64,000 nt of DNA from Paraplanobispora takensis. GTDB lineage: Bacteria > Actinomycetota > Actinomycetes > Streptosporangiales > Streptosporangiaceae. The stretch spans positions 62,001-126,000 of the forward strand of contig NZ_BOOK01000038.1 of the NCBI RefSeq assembly GCF_016863195.1. The letters are read 5' to 3'. How positions within the stretch are numbered: position 1 is the stretch's first letter; every line of letters begins with the position of its first letter. This document shows positions 25,712 through 33,704 of this stretch, piece after piece. The notes beneath the pieces were generated by a model, which saw only the letters and a program-made list of their open reading frames with translations, searched no databases and was not told the DNA's origin. The translations under genes were made by a program, and so were the position numbers.

Positions 25712-25764
25712 TTAGGACCTATGCCGAGACCGATGCCTTTCCCATGACATGACATTCATCCTTA

Positions 25765-25774
25765 TGTCATGACA
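25765..25774. promoter_or_regulatory. GntR-type operator, copy B (TATGTCATGACATA)
   Basis: The core TGTCATGACA is the centre of a perfect 14-bp palindrome (25763-25776). Two GACAT half sites in direct repeat lie just before it (25746-25755) and one more at 25817-25821. The cluster sits between the transporter and phytase promoters. Confidence 0.65.
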
Positions 25775-25787
25775 TATGAACGTAATA

Positions 25788-25816
25788 TTGCTCAGTCATT
25801 CACCTCTCGTTAACGT
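25788..25816 (+). promoter_or_regulatory. Candidate phytase promoter
   Basis: TTGCTC (25788-25793), 17 nt, then TAACGT (25811-25816), about 50 nt before the phytase ATG. A GACAT half site overlaps the downstream edge of the -10. This is a plausible housekeeping-type promoter, but less close to consensus than the divergent one. Confidence 0.45.
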
Positions 25817-25867
25817 GACATCAAGATGATCGAGCGCCGATCAGCCCGACCCCCACCTGGAGGCGCC

Positions 25868-27172
25868 ATGCGTCCCCTGTCACGACTCTCCCTGGCCGCA
25901 CTGGCCGTGTGCCTGGTCACCGCCTTACCCGCGGCCCATGCCGCCGGGGCCGACAGCGTGCCCACCGCCCACCCCGAGGTCGAGACCCCCGCCCTCTTCG
26001 ACGACGAGGCGGGAGGCAACGCCAACGGCGACGACCCGGCGATCTGGGTCCATCCCACCAGACCGGGCAAGAGCGTGGTGGCCGCCACCGCCAAGGAGGG
26101 CGGCCTGTACGCCTACGACCTCAAGGGCGCGCGGCTGCAGCACATCCCGGCGCCCGCCGCCCCGGGCGACGACGACGAGCCCGGCCGCTTCAACAACGCC
26201 GACGTCCTGTACGGCTTCGCCGGCCGGGACCTGATCGCCGTCTCCGACCGGGGCCGCGACCACATCCGCCTCTACGCCGTCGACCCGGCCGCGGCCGCCG
26301 CCGGGCGCGCCCCGCTGGCCGACGTCACCGACCCGGCCGTGCCGTTCGTCTTCAACACCACGCAGGAGCAGGTCAACGAGGCCGAGACCGCCTACGGCCT
26401 GGCCGCCTGGAAGGACTCCACCGGCGCCTACGTCCTGGTCAGCCGGCGGCACGAGACGACTGTCGCGCTGCTGAGGCTCAAGACCACCGCCGGCGGGAGG
26501 ATCGGTTACGACAAGGTCCGCCAGATCAGCCTGCCCTCCTCCTTCACCCTGCCCGACGGGAACACCTGGAGCCCGTGCCTGGAGCCCGGCGAGCTGCCGC
26601 AGGTCGAGGGCATGGTCGTCGACGCCGAGCGGGACGTGCTCTACGCCGCCCAGGAGACGGTGGGCATCTGGAGGATGCGCGCCGACCTGACCGGCGAGCC
26701 GGTGCTGATGGACAAGGTGCGCGGGTACGGCGTGCCGGGCACCTACGACCCCGGGACCGAGGAGTGCGCCTTCGGCGTGGACCCCGGCTTCGGCGGCAGG
26801 CACCTGACGGCCGACGCCGAAGGGCTGACCGTCTACCACCGCGCCGGCGGCAAGGGGTACCTGCTGGCCTCCAGCCAGGGTGACAGCACCTTCGCCGTCT
26901 ACCGGCGCGAGGGCTCCAACGCCTATCTCGGGCAGTTCCGCGTCGGCGCCGACGACGGGATCGACGCCGCCGAGCACAGCGACGGCGCCATGGTGATGAA
27001 CGTGCCGCTCGGCGAGAAGTTCGACGAGGGCCTCCTGGTGGTCCACGACGGCGCCAACCTGCCCGCCGACGGCGACCGGGAGAACACCAACTTCAAGTTC
27101 GTCGAGTGGGACGAGGTCGCCGGCCTGCACGACCTGGCCGTCGACACCCGCGGCTGGAACCCCCGCCGCTGA
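25868..27172 (+). CDS. Secreted beta-propeller phytase
   Basis: A 434-residue secreted enzyme of the calcium-dependent beta-propeller phytase (3-phytase) family, which releases phosphate stepwise from phytate. The signal peptide MRPLSRLSLAALAVCLV ends near AHAAG (about 25-30). Family blocks are visible: NANGDDPAIWVHP, TAKEGGLYAYDLKG, GRFNNADVLYGF, VSDRGRDHIRLYAVDP, QVEGMVVDAERDVLYAAQE and DAEGLTVYHRAGGKGYLLASSQG (in parts). The acidic residues that bind calcium and the substrate are retained in these blocks. The ATG at 25868 is chosen because TGGAGG precedes it. Divergent from the sugar transporter and convergent with an inositol monophosphatase gene. Confidence 0.93.
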   Translation: MRPLSRLSLAALAVCLVTALPAAHAAGADSVPTAHPEVETPALFDDEAGGNANGDDPAIWVHPTRPGKSVVAATAKEGGLYAYDLKGARLQHIPAPAAPGDDDEPGRFNNADVLYGFAGRDLIAVSDRGRDHIRLYAVDPAAAAAGRAPLADVTDPAVPFVFNTTQEQVNEAETAYGLAAWKDSTGAYVLVSRRHETTVALLRLKTTAGGRIGYDKVRQISLPSSFTLPDGNTWSPCLEPGELPQVEGMVVDAERDVLYAAQETVGIWRMRADLTGEPVLMDKVRGYGVPGTYDPGTEECAFGVDPGFGGRHLTADAEGLTVYHRAGGKGYLLASSQGDSTFAVYRREGSNAYLGQFRVGADDGIDAAEHSDGAMVMNVPLGEKFDEGLLVVHDGANLPADGDRENTNFKFVEWDEVAGLHDLAVDTRGWNPRR

Positions 27173-27198
27173 CCGCGCTCCGGCGGGATCCCGGTGAC

Positions 27199-27226
27199 GG
27201 GCCCCGCCCGCCGTCCGGCGGGGCCC
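27199..27226. terminator. Hairpin between convergent phytase and IMPase genes
   Basis: GGGCCCCGCC (27199-27208) pairs perfectly with GGCGGGGCCC (27217-27226) around an 8-nt loop, in the spacer between two convergent genes. It is likely a bidirectional terminator of the actinobacterial type without a T tract. Confidence 0.65.
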
Positions 27227-27292
27227 CCACGGCCGCCCCGCCGGACGGGACACCGGGCTCCGTGCGGACCGGCTCCCGCAGCGGGGCCGGGC

Positions 27293-28123
27293 TCATGCCG
27301 TACGGCCCGCGTCCGGGAAGGCGATCTCCCTGATGACCGAACCGTCCAGGTCGAAGCCGCCCACGTGGGCGATGTAGCCGCCGGGCTTGAGGATCGCCCC
27401 GCCGAAGGGAAGGTAGGCGCCCCCGGCCTGGCGGACCAGCAGCGCCCCGGCGGCCACGTCCCAGGGGCTGACGCCGGAGCCGTAGGCCACGTCGGCCCAG
27501 CCCCCGGCGACGTGGGCCAGCTTGAGCGCGGTGCTGCCCGGACGCCGGACCGAGGCGAACGACTCCACCATCCGCCCGAAGCGGAGCAGCGCCTCCCGGC
27601 CGTCGGCCGCCAGGTCGTGGGGGCCGGGATAGCTGCTCAGCAGCACCGCCTCGCGGTCGCGGGCCGCCCCCGCGCTGCGCAGCCGTACGTCGTCGCACCA
27701 GGCCCCGCCCAGGTCGGCGTGGAACATCTCCTCCCGCAGCGGGTCGTAGATCACTCCCGCGACCACCTCGTCGCCCTCCGCCGCGGCGATCGACACGCAG
27801 AAGAACGGTATCCCCGCGGCGAAGTTCGCCGTGCCGTCGATCGGGTCGACGTACCACCGGATCCCGCTCCCGTCGGACTCCCCCGCGGCTCCGGCCGCGG
27901 TGCCCCCCTCCTCGCCCACCACCGTGCTGCCCGGGCAGCGCTCGGCGAGGACCTCGCGGATGGTCTCCTCGGCGGCGCGGTCGTGCTCGGTCACCGGATC
28001 GTGGAAGTCCTTCTTGGTCTCCACCGAGGGCCGTGACCTGAAGGCCTTGCGGAGCCGGTCGCCCACCGCGCGGGCGGCCTGCCCCGCGATCTCCGACAGC
28101 TCACGCGAGGTGGTCGGGTCCAT
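27293..28123 (-). CDS. Inositol monophosphatase family protein
   Basis: A 276-residue Mg-dependent, Li-sensitive phosphatase-fold protein. The three metal-site motifs are present: GEEGG (about 78-82), DPIDGTANF (about 98-106) and WDVAAGALL (about 218-226). IMPase, histidinol-phosphatase (HisN) and CysQ-like activities share these, so specificity is not settled by motif. Its place beside a phytase and a CUT2 transporter supports the inositol-phosphate role. The ATG at 28123 is chosen because TGGAGG precedes it; the frame continues upstream without a ribosome site. It lies divergent to gntR. Confidence 0.9.
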   Translation of the reverse strand: MDPTTSRELSEIAGQAARAVGDRLRKAFRSRPSVETKKDFHDPVTEHDRAAEETIREVLAERCPGSTVVGEEGGTAAGAAGESDGSGIRWYVDPIDGTANFAAGIPFFCVSIAAAEGDEVVAGVIYDPLREEMFHADLGGAWCDDVRLRSAGAARDREAVLLSSYPGPHDLAADGREALLRFGRMVESFASVRRPGSTALKLAHVAGGWADVAYGSGVSPWDVAAGALLVRQAGGAYLPFGGAILKPGGYIAHVGGFDLDGSVIREIAFPDAGRTA

Positions 28124-28326
28124 GTCTGTCCTCCAGTGACGTCCGCGGCCTGGTCGGGGGGCTGTCCGGCCCTCACTTCCCGCTCCGCCGCCTCCCATGC
28201 GGGATTCGCCCTGCCGGCCCGGCCGGACGGGCGCGGGGGACACGGGGCGGTCTCGGGATCGGCGCACCTCCAGAGAAGCAGGTAAGGCCCTGCCAGGACA
28301 CGGTTACCTCACAGTTGACCAGTACG

Positions 28327-28358
28327 CTGACCTCATTTGTCAGGACATTATGATGTCC
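28327..28358 (+). promoter_or_regulatory. gntR promoter with overlapping operators
   Basis: CTGACC (28327-28332), 16 nt, then TATGAT (28349-28354) gives a good promoter 43 nt before the gntR ATG. Two inverted repeats cover it: TGTC-AG-GACA (28338-28347) in the spacer, and GGACAT-TATG-ATGTCC (28343-28358) over the -10. This arrangement predicts autorepression. Confidence 0.65.
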
Positions 28359-28396
28359 ACTAAACTGATCACGCAGCGCAGCCTCAGGAGGGGCCG

Positions 28397-29137
28397 ATGA
28401 CCGCCAATCTCGCCATCGATCTGGACCGGTCCAGCCCGGTGCCGCTGTACTTCCAGGTGGCCGAGCAGATCTCCGAGGCGATCCGGCGCGGCGACCTGCC
28501 CCCGGGATCCCGGCTGGACAACGAGATCCTCCTGGCCGACCGCCTGGGCCTGTCCCGGCCCACCATCCGCCAGGCGATCCAGTACCTCGTGGACAAGGGC
28601 CTGCTGGTGCGCAAGCGCGGCGTCGGCACGCAGGTCGTGCACGGCCAGGTCAAGCGCTCGGTGGAGCTCACCAGCCTCTACGACGACCTGCGCCGCGCCG
28701 GGCAGGAGCCCGCGACCCGGGTGCTCTCGCTGGAGTCCCTGCCGGCCGAGGAGGAGATCGCCGCGGTCCTCGGCGTGCCGCCCGGCACCGAGGTGCTGCG
28801 GATGGAACGCCTGCGCTACGCCGGGGGCGAGCCGCTGGCGCTGCTGCACAACTGGCTGCCCTCGGGCCTGGCGCCGCTGGCCGCCGAGAGCCTGCAGGAA
28901 CGCGGCCTGTACGAGCTGCTGCGCTCGGCCGGGGTCCGCATGCGGGTGGCGAACCAGCGGATAGGCGCCCGGGCGGCCGGCGCGACCGAGGCCCGGCTGC
29001 TGGACGAACGGCGTGGCGCGCCGCTGCTCACCATGGTCCGCACCACCTACGACGACCAGGGCCGGGCCGTCGAGCACGGCTCCCACGTCTACCGGGCCTC
29101 CCACTACTCCCTGGAGGTCACCCTCATCGAGCGCTGA
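28397..29137 (+). CDS. GntR/HutC-type regulator with UTRA domain
   Basis: A 246-residue repressor. The winged helix (about 12-75) includes PLYFQVAEQISEAIRRG and LGLSRPTIRQAIQYLVDKGL. The UTRA effector domain (about 95-240) includes VLRMERLRYAGGEPLALLHNWLP. UTRA domains bind small sugars or acids. AGGAGGGG precedes the ATG. The promoter holds the same TGTC-NN-GACA repeats seen in front of the transporter/phytase pair, so it very likely controls itself and that locus. Confidence 0.9.
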   Translation: MTANLAIDLDRSSPVPLYFQVAEQISEAIRRGDLPPGSRLDNEILLADRLGLSRPTIRQAIQYLVDKGLLVRKRGVGTQVVHGQVKRSVELTSLYDDLRRAGQEPATRVLSLESLPAEEEIAAVLGVPPGTEVLRMERLRYAGGEPLALLHNWLPSGLAPLAAESLQERGLYELLRSAGVRMRVANQRIGARAAGATEARLLDERRGAPLLTMVRTTYDDQGRAVEHGSHVYRASHYSLEVTLIER

Positions 29138-29248
29138 CCCGGTCCGCAGCCCCGTCCGGCCGGAGCTTGCGCAACGGCCCGCCGTTTGCCCTCAGGAACC
29201 GCGCGCCCGAGCCGACCAGAGGGGCAGGCATAGAAGAACGGGATTGCG

Positions 29249-30601
29249 ATGTCGAACGAGTCGAACGAACTGTGGCGGCGCTCCTCGGTGTTCACCGGCG
29301 AGACGCCCTCCGTCCTTGTGGTGGACGACGAGCCGACCGTGCTGGAGACGCTCACCCACCAGCTGGGCACGGACTACCGCGTCATCACCGCGCCCGACGG
29401 CCTGACCGCCCTGGAGATGCTCGAAAACGGGGGGCCCGTCGCCGTCGTCATCAGCGACATGCGGATGCCCGACATGGACGGCATCGAGCTGCTGGGGCAC
29501 GTGCGGCTGAAGTATCCCGACATCACCCGGGTCCTGCACACCGCCCAGGGCGACCTCACCTCCGCCATCTCGGCGATCAACACCGGTCAGGTCTTCCGCT
29601 TCCTGTGCAAGCCCTGCCCCACCCGGGAGCTGCGCGCCACCGTCCGCGACGCGCTGGAGCAGCACCGCCTGGTCAGCGCCGAGCGGGAGATCCTGGACAA
29701 GACCCTCCGCGGAAGCCTGCAGGCGCTGTTCGGCTGTCTGGAGCTGGCCAGCCCCCAGGCCTTCGCCCGCGCGGGACGCATCCGCGACCTGGTCGGCTCC
29801 CTGTGCGGCGAGCTCGGCCTGGGCAACGCCTGGGAGATCGAGGTCGCGGCCATGGCCTCCCAGCTCGGCGCGGTGACCCTGCCGCCCAGCGTGCTGGAGA
29901 AGCTGGACCGGGGCATGCCGCTGCCCGAGGACGAGCAGAAGATGATCGACGCCATGCCCGGCACCGCGATCCGGCTGCTCGGCGAGGTGCCCATGCTCGA
30001 GAACGTCATCGAGATCATCCGCGGGCTCCGGCCCGCCGGCGGCGTCCACTGGCACGCCCCGGAGGAGGCGGACCCGGTGGTCGCCGCGGCCGTCGCCGTA
30101 CTGCGCGCGGCGACCGACTTCGAGGCCTTCACCAGCCGCGGCGTGGCCGCGGAGCACGCCATCGCCGCGATGGCCGACCAGGGCGACCACGACGGCCCGG
30201 TGCTGGCCGCGCTGCGCCGGATCCGGGGGATCGAGGCCGAGCACGAGACGGTGCACGCCCTGCGCATCGGCGAGCTCGAGGTCGGCATGCGCATCGCCGA
30301 GGACATCGTCGCCGTCAACGGCCTGGTGCTCATCGGCCGCGGGATCCTGGTCACCGAGATGCTCCTGGAGCGGCTGACCAACTACAAGCACATCGTGGAG
30401 CTGATCGAGCCGGTCTGGGCCGTCGTGCCGGACGCGGGCACGAGGACGAACGCGCCGGACGCGGGCACGAGGACGAACGCGCCGGACGCGGGCGCAAGAG
30501 CGACCGCGCCGGAGGCGGACACGGGCACGGGGAGGAGCCCGGGGAAGGGGCAGGGTTCCGGGAGGGGCACGGCCCCGGGGGCGACCCCGGTGGCGGCATG
30601 A
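29249..30601 (+). CDS. Response regulator with degenerate HD-GYP output domain
   Basis: A 450-residue protein. The receiver domain (about 21-135) has acidic DDE (26-28), phospho-acceptor Asp70 (ISDMRMPDMDG), Thr98 and Lys121. The second domain (about 155-265) aligns by layout with RpfG-type HD-GYP domains (GRIRDLVGSLCGELGL, then a helix), but the metal-binding HD pair is replaced by Ser204-Gln205 (MASQLG) and the GYP motif is missing. Phosphodiesterase activity is therefore unlikely. After a further domain (about 330-392), three PDAGTRTNA repeats and a Gly/Pro tail close the protein. A small Hpt gene follows. Confidence 0.82.
   Translation: MSNESNELWRRSSVFTGETPSVLVVDDEPTVLETLTHQLGTDYRVITAPDGLTALEMLENGGPVAVVISDMRMPDMDGIELLGHVRLKYPDITRVLHTAQGDLTSAISAINTGQVFRFLCKPCPTRELRATVRDALEQHRLVSAEREILDKTLRGSLQALFGCLELASPQAFARAGRIRDLVGSLCGELGLGNAWEIEVAAMASQLGAVTLPPSVLEKLDRGMPLPEDEQKMIDAMPGTAIRLLGEVPMLENVIEIIRGLRPAGGVHWHAPEEADPVVAAAVAVLRAATDFEAFTSRGVAAEHAIAAMADQGDHDGPVLAALRRIRGIEAEHETVHALRIGELEVGMRIAEDIVAVNGLVLIGRGILVTEMLLERLTNYKHIVELIEPVWAVVPDAGTRTNAPDAGTRTNAPDAGARATAPEADTGTGRSPGKGQGSGRGTAPGATPVAA
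30427..30507 (+). repeat. 27-bp tandem repeat encoding PDAGTRTNA
   Basis: 30427-30453 and 30454-30480 are identical 27-bp units, and 30481-30507 is a diverged third copy. They lie in the C-terminal tail of the response regulator (about residues 394-420) and probably form a flexible linker. Confidence 0.85.
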
Positions 30602-30697
30602 CCCCGCCCCGCCGACCGGCGCCCTCGACACATCCGGCACTCCCGGCACCCGGGGCGGCCATGGCGTACGCCGCCCCCTCCCCCGGCGGTGGTCGCG

Positions 30698-31099
30698 ATG
30701 ACCGCCCCTGACACCGCCGGCACCGCGCTGAGCATCCGGACGCGCATCGCGGACCTGGTGGAGGACGGCAGCGCGCACGAGATCGAGTTCATCGGCAGGC
30801 TCGTCGTCTCCTTCCTGGAGCGCGCGCCGGTCATGCTGGCCGACCTCGACGCGGCCATCGCCGCCGCGGATCACGCCGCGACGGCCCAGCGGGCCCACGC
30901 CCTGAAGGGCGCGGCGGCCAACCTGGGGGTGAGCTCCGTCGCGGCGCTGTGCGCCGAGATCGAGCAGCTGGCCGGTACGGCCCGGCCCGGCGCACATCCC
31001 GCCCTGCTGAGGTCCGCCCTCAGCGAGGCGGAGGCCTGCTTCACCGGCGTCCTGGACGACCTGCGCTCCGGCCTGCCGATCGTCCCCCGGCCCGCCTGA
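30698..31099 (+). CDS. Free-standing Hpt phosphotransfer protein
   Basis: A 133-residue four-helix-bundle Hpt protein. The phosphorylatable His68 is in RAHALKGAAANLG, the exact Hpt signature (HxLKGxxxNLG). No kinase domain is fused. A GTG at 30689 would add three residues; I prefer the ATG at 30698 because GGTGG lies 5 nt before it. It follows the degenerate HD-GYP response regulator after 97 bp, so the pair may form part of a phosphorelay whose hybrid kinase is elsewhere. Confidence 0.82.
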   Translation: MTAPDTAGTALSIRTRIADLVEDGSAHEIEFIGRLVVSFLERAPVMLADLDAAIAAADHAATAQRAHALKGAAANLGVSSVAALCAEIEQLAGTARPGAHPALLRSALSEAEACFTGVLDDLRSGLPIVPRPA

Positions 31100-31117
31100 C
31101 GGCGGCGAGGACACCGG

Positions 31118-31711
31118 TCATCCGGCGCCTTCCGCGGGCCCCAGCCCGGCGGAGAAGGTCCGTACGGCCTCCAGCAACTCGCCCGCCGACGGCACGCCGT
31201 CGGGGTCCATGAGCCACTGGGCGGCCGTACCCGACAGCAGGGCCTGGAAGTACGCGCCGACCGTCTCCGCCCGGCGCGGGCCGAGCGCCTCCACCTCGAC
31301 GCCGAACAGCTCGGCCAGGCCCAGGCGGGCCTGGCGGTTGGCGGCGGCGAAGCTGCTGCGCAGCTCCGGTGTGCGCTCGATGTGGGCCAGGACCTCGAAC
31401 TGGACCGCCCACAGCGGCCGGGTCTGAGCGAACGTCTTGAGGATGCTCGCCCAGGTCGCCTCGAACCGCTCGGCCGGGCCGGCCTCGGCGGGCGCCGCGC
31501 CGGCCATCGCCGCGGCGATCCGGTCGCCCCACTCCTCGATCGCGCCGCGCAGCGCCTCGTTCAGCAGGTCGTCCTTGGAGCCGAAGTGATAGCCGATGGC
31601 GGCCAGGCTGACCCCGGACGCCTGCGCGATGTCACGCGCGGTCGTGCGCGTGTAGCCCTTCTCCAGCAGACAACGCCTGGCGCCGTCCAGCAGGTCTTCT
31701 CGGTTGCCCAT
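31118..31711 (-). CDS. TetR family regulator
   Basis: A 197-residue TetR repressor with the DNA-binding domain at about 4-50 (TTARDIAQASGVSLAAIGYHFGSK in two parts) and a C-terminal ligand-binding domain. It is divergent from a TetX-like flavin monooxygenase. The 147-bp spacer holds three inverted repeats, so it probably represses the monooxygenase and itself. The inducer is unknown. Confidence 0.9.
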   Translation of the reverse strand: MGNREDLLDGARRCLLEKGYTRTTARDIAQASGVSLAAIGYHFGSKDDLLNEALRGAIEEWGDRIAAAMAGAAPAEAGPAERFEATWASILKTFAQTRPLWAVQFEVLAHIERTPELRSSFAAANRQARLGLAELFGVEVEALGPRRAETVGAYFQALLSGTAAQWLMDPDGVPSAGELLEAVRTFSAGLGPAEGAG

Positions 31712-31739
31712 GCCGCCGACTCTACCCGGATTCTTGGAC

Positions 31740-31784
31740 AGACGTCTAACACAAGTGTTTTGAACAATCGTCTTGCACGATTGT
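31740..31784. promoter_or_regulatory. Cluster of three inverted repeats (TetR operators)
   Basis: AGACGTCT (31740-31747), AACAC-AA-GTGTT (31748-31759) and ACAATCGT-CTTGC-ACGATTGT (31764-31784) lie one after another in the spacer between tetR and the monooxygenase gene. The last has 8-bp perfect arms and is the best single operator candidate. Confidence 0.6.
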
Positions 31785-31858
31785 CTGAGACCCTTGTACC
31801 GTCAGTGCTGTCCGAGGCGATCGCCCAGGACGGACACCGCCGGCAGGGAGCCGCAGTC

Positions 31859-33091
31859 ATGAAGAACGCGAACGTGTTGATCTCCGGCGCCGGCGTCGCG
31901 GGCGTCACCCTCGCCTACTGGCTCCGGCGGCACGGCTTCACCCCGACCGTCGTGGAGCGCGCCCCCGCCGTCCGCGCGGGCGGTTACAAGGTCGACGTCC
32001 GCGGCGCGGCGCTCACGGTCGCCGAGCGCATGGGCCTGCTGGAGGAGATCCGCGCGATGCGCACCGACGTGCGGAGCGGCGTCGTGGTCGACGCGACCGG
32101 CAGGCGGGTGGCGAGCATGGACGGCGACACCTTCGGCGGCCGGACGCACGGCGACGCCGAGATCCTCCGCGGCGACCTGCACCGCCTGCTGTACGAGCGG
32201 ACCCGTGAGTCGGTCACCTACCTCTTCGGCGACTCCATCACCGCCCTGCGCCAGACGCCCGACGGGGTCGAGGTCGACCTGGCGAGCGGGCACAGCCGTA
32301 CCTTCGACCTGGTGGTGGGGGCCGACGGCCTGCACTCGGTCACCCGCGCGCTGGCGTTCGGGCCGCAGGAGCGGTTCGTCCACGACCTGGGATACCGCAT
32401 CTCGATCTGCGGCGTGCCCAACCACCTCGGGCTGGACCGCGAGGAGGTCACCTACATCGGCCCCGGCAGGACGATGCTCGCCTACAGCACGGCGGGCGAC
32501 GACGGCGCCAAGGCGATGTTCCTGTTCGACGCCGCCGGAGTGGACGGCGAGCCGCGCGACCCCGAGGGACAGCGGCGCGCCCTGGCCTCCGCCTACGCCG
32601 GTGAGGGCTGGGAGGTCCCGCGCTTCCTGGAGTCCATGCACGCCGCCGCGGACTTCTACTACGACTCGATCAGCCAGGTCCACATGGACCGGTGGTCGTC
32701 GGACCGGGTGGCGCTGCTCGGCGACGCCGCGTACTGCGCCTCACCCGCCTCCGGCCAGGGCACCAGCCTGGCCCTGGTCGGCGCGTACGTGCTGGCGGGC
32801 GAGCTGGCCGCGGCCGGCGGGGACCACCGGGACGGGTTCGCCGCCTACGAGCGGGAGATGCGCCCGTTCGCGGCGGCGAACCAGAAGCTCGGCCCGGCCA
32901 ACGTCAAGCGGATGGTGGTGCGCACCCGCCGGCAGGTCCGCATGTCGATGCTGATGCTCGGCCTGCTGGACAGGCTGCCGGGCAAGGAGCGGATGATGGC
33001 GAAGGTCATCGCGCCGATCCACAGGGCCGCCAACGCGATCACGCTCAAGACCTACGCGTCCCGGCCGGCGGATCGCCCGGCCGCCCTGTGA
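31859..33091 (+). CDS. TetX-like FAD-dependent monooxygenase
   Basis: A 410-residue class A flavin monooxygenase. It has GAGVAG (about 10-15) for FAD, the GADGLHS motif (DG motif) at about 158-164, and GDAAYCASPASGQGTSLAL at about 290-308 as the second FAD site. The group includes tetracycline- and rifampicin-modifying oxygenases as well as polyketide-tailoring enzymes, so substrate and resistance role are not proven. GGGAG precedes the ATG at 31859; the open frame further upstream overlaps the tetR gene and is not coding. Regulated, most likely, by the divergent TetR. Confidence 0.85.
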   Translation: MKNANVLISGAGVAGVTLAYWLRRHGFTPTVVERAPAVRAGGYKVDVRGAALTVAERMGLLEEIRAMRTDVRSGVVVDATGRRVASMDGDTFGGRTHGDAEILRGDLHRLLYERTRESVTYLFGDSITALRQTPDGVEVDLASGHSRTFDLVVGADGLHSVTRALAFGPQERFVHDLGYRISICGVPNHLGLDREEVTYIGPGRTMLAYSTAGDDGAKAMFLFDAAGVDGEPRDPEGQRRALASAYAGEGWEVPRFLESMHAAADFYYDSISQVHMDRWSSDRVALLGDAAYCASPASGQGTSLALVGAYVLAGELAAAGGDHRDGFAAYEREMRPFAAANQKLGPANVKRMVVRTRRQVRMSMLMLGLLDRLPGKERMMAKVIAPIHRAANAITLKTYASRPADRPAAL

Positions 33092-33156
33092 GCGGTTGCG
33101 GGGGCGGCCCCGGAGGGTCAGCGGCTTACGAGGCCCCACCGCTCCATACGCCCCGG

Positions 33157-33402
33157 TCAGGCGCGGGACTTGGCGGCGCTCTTGTGCTTCACCTTCTCCA
33201 CGACCTCCTTCTCGGTGAGCTTCAGCAGGTCCTCCAGCGTCACCACCGGCACCGTACGGGCCCCTTCCTGGGCGTAGGCCGTGGTGAGGGCCGCGCCGCC
33301 GGTCGCACCGCCGAGAGCCAGGATCACTCCGGCGACCAGGGGCAGGCCCAGCAGGTTGGTCACGACGCGGAGGATGAGGCTGACGGTGGCGATGTGAGTC
33401 AT
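33157..33402 (-). CDS. Hypothetical 81-residue membrane-associated protein
   Basis: A small protein with one hydrophobic segment (about 10-42, VVTNLLGLPLVAGVILALGG) that could be a signal anchor, then TTAYAQEG and a charged, Lys/Glu-rich C terminus (about 55-81, with LLKLTEKEVVEKVKHK). AAGGGA precedes the chosen ATG. I do not recognise the family. It is convergent with the monooxygenase and stands alone. Confidence 0.5.
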   Translation of the reverse strand: MTHIATVSLILRVVTNLLGLPLVAGVILALGGATGGAALTTAYAQEGARTVPVVTLEDLLKLTEKEVVEKVKHKSAAKSRA

Positions 33403-33704
33403 GGCGGAGATCCCTTGCGAAGCTGCGGAGCACCTCGTGGTCGGAAGTCGGTGCCGGATCCCGGTGCGGTGGGCGATGTGATCCGGCTCACTTCCTCCAG
33501 TGGGCCGCTCGGCCGTAGCCACTGAAGTGCACAAAAGGTGCAGAAGAGTTGCCGCCGCCAGGAAAGCCTCATATCCCGGCAAAGTCCGCCGACAATCGCT
33601 TTTCATTCCGTCGCGCCGGTCGGCCGCGCGGGCCCGCGATCAACTCCGCCCCGTGGTGGTCCACAGGCCGGAGCCGGGCGCCCGGAGGCCCCGATGGACC
33701 GGGG
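33403..33704. other. Intergenic region without a supported gene
   Basis: About 300 bp between the small membrane protein start and the 3' end of the NarL-type regulator. The frames here have no ribosome site and no family resemblance. A GTGCACAAAAGGTGCAG word (33525-33541) is the only local feature. Confidence 0.4.

Noticed and set aside
24486..25712. Coding frame containing a GPPGNRGAY nonapeptide repeat
   Set aside because: It lies in a shadow frame of the binding-protein gene. The repeat falls in the intergenic spacer and has no start with a ribosome site.
25925..27253. 442-codon minus-strand frame opposite the phytase gene
   Set aside because: Antisense shadow. The plus-strand frame has a signal peptide and all phytase blocks.
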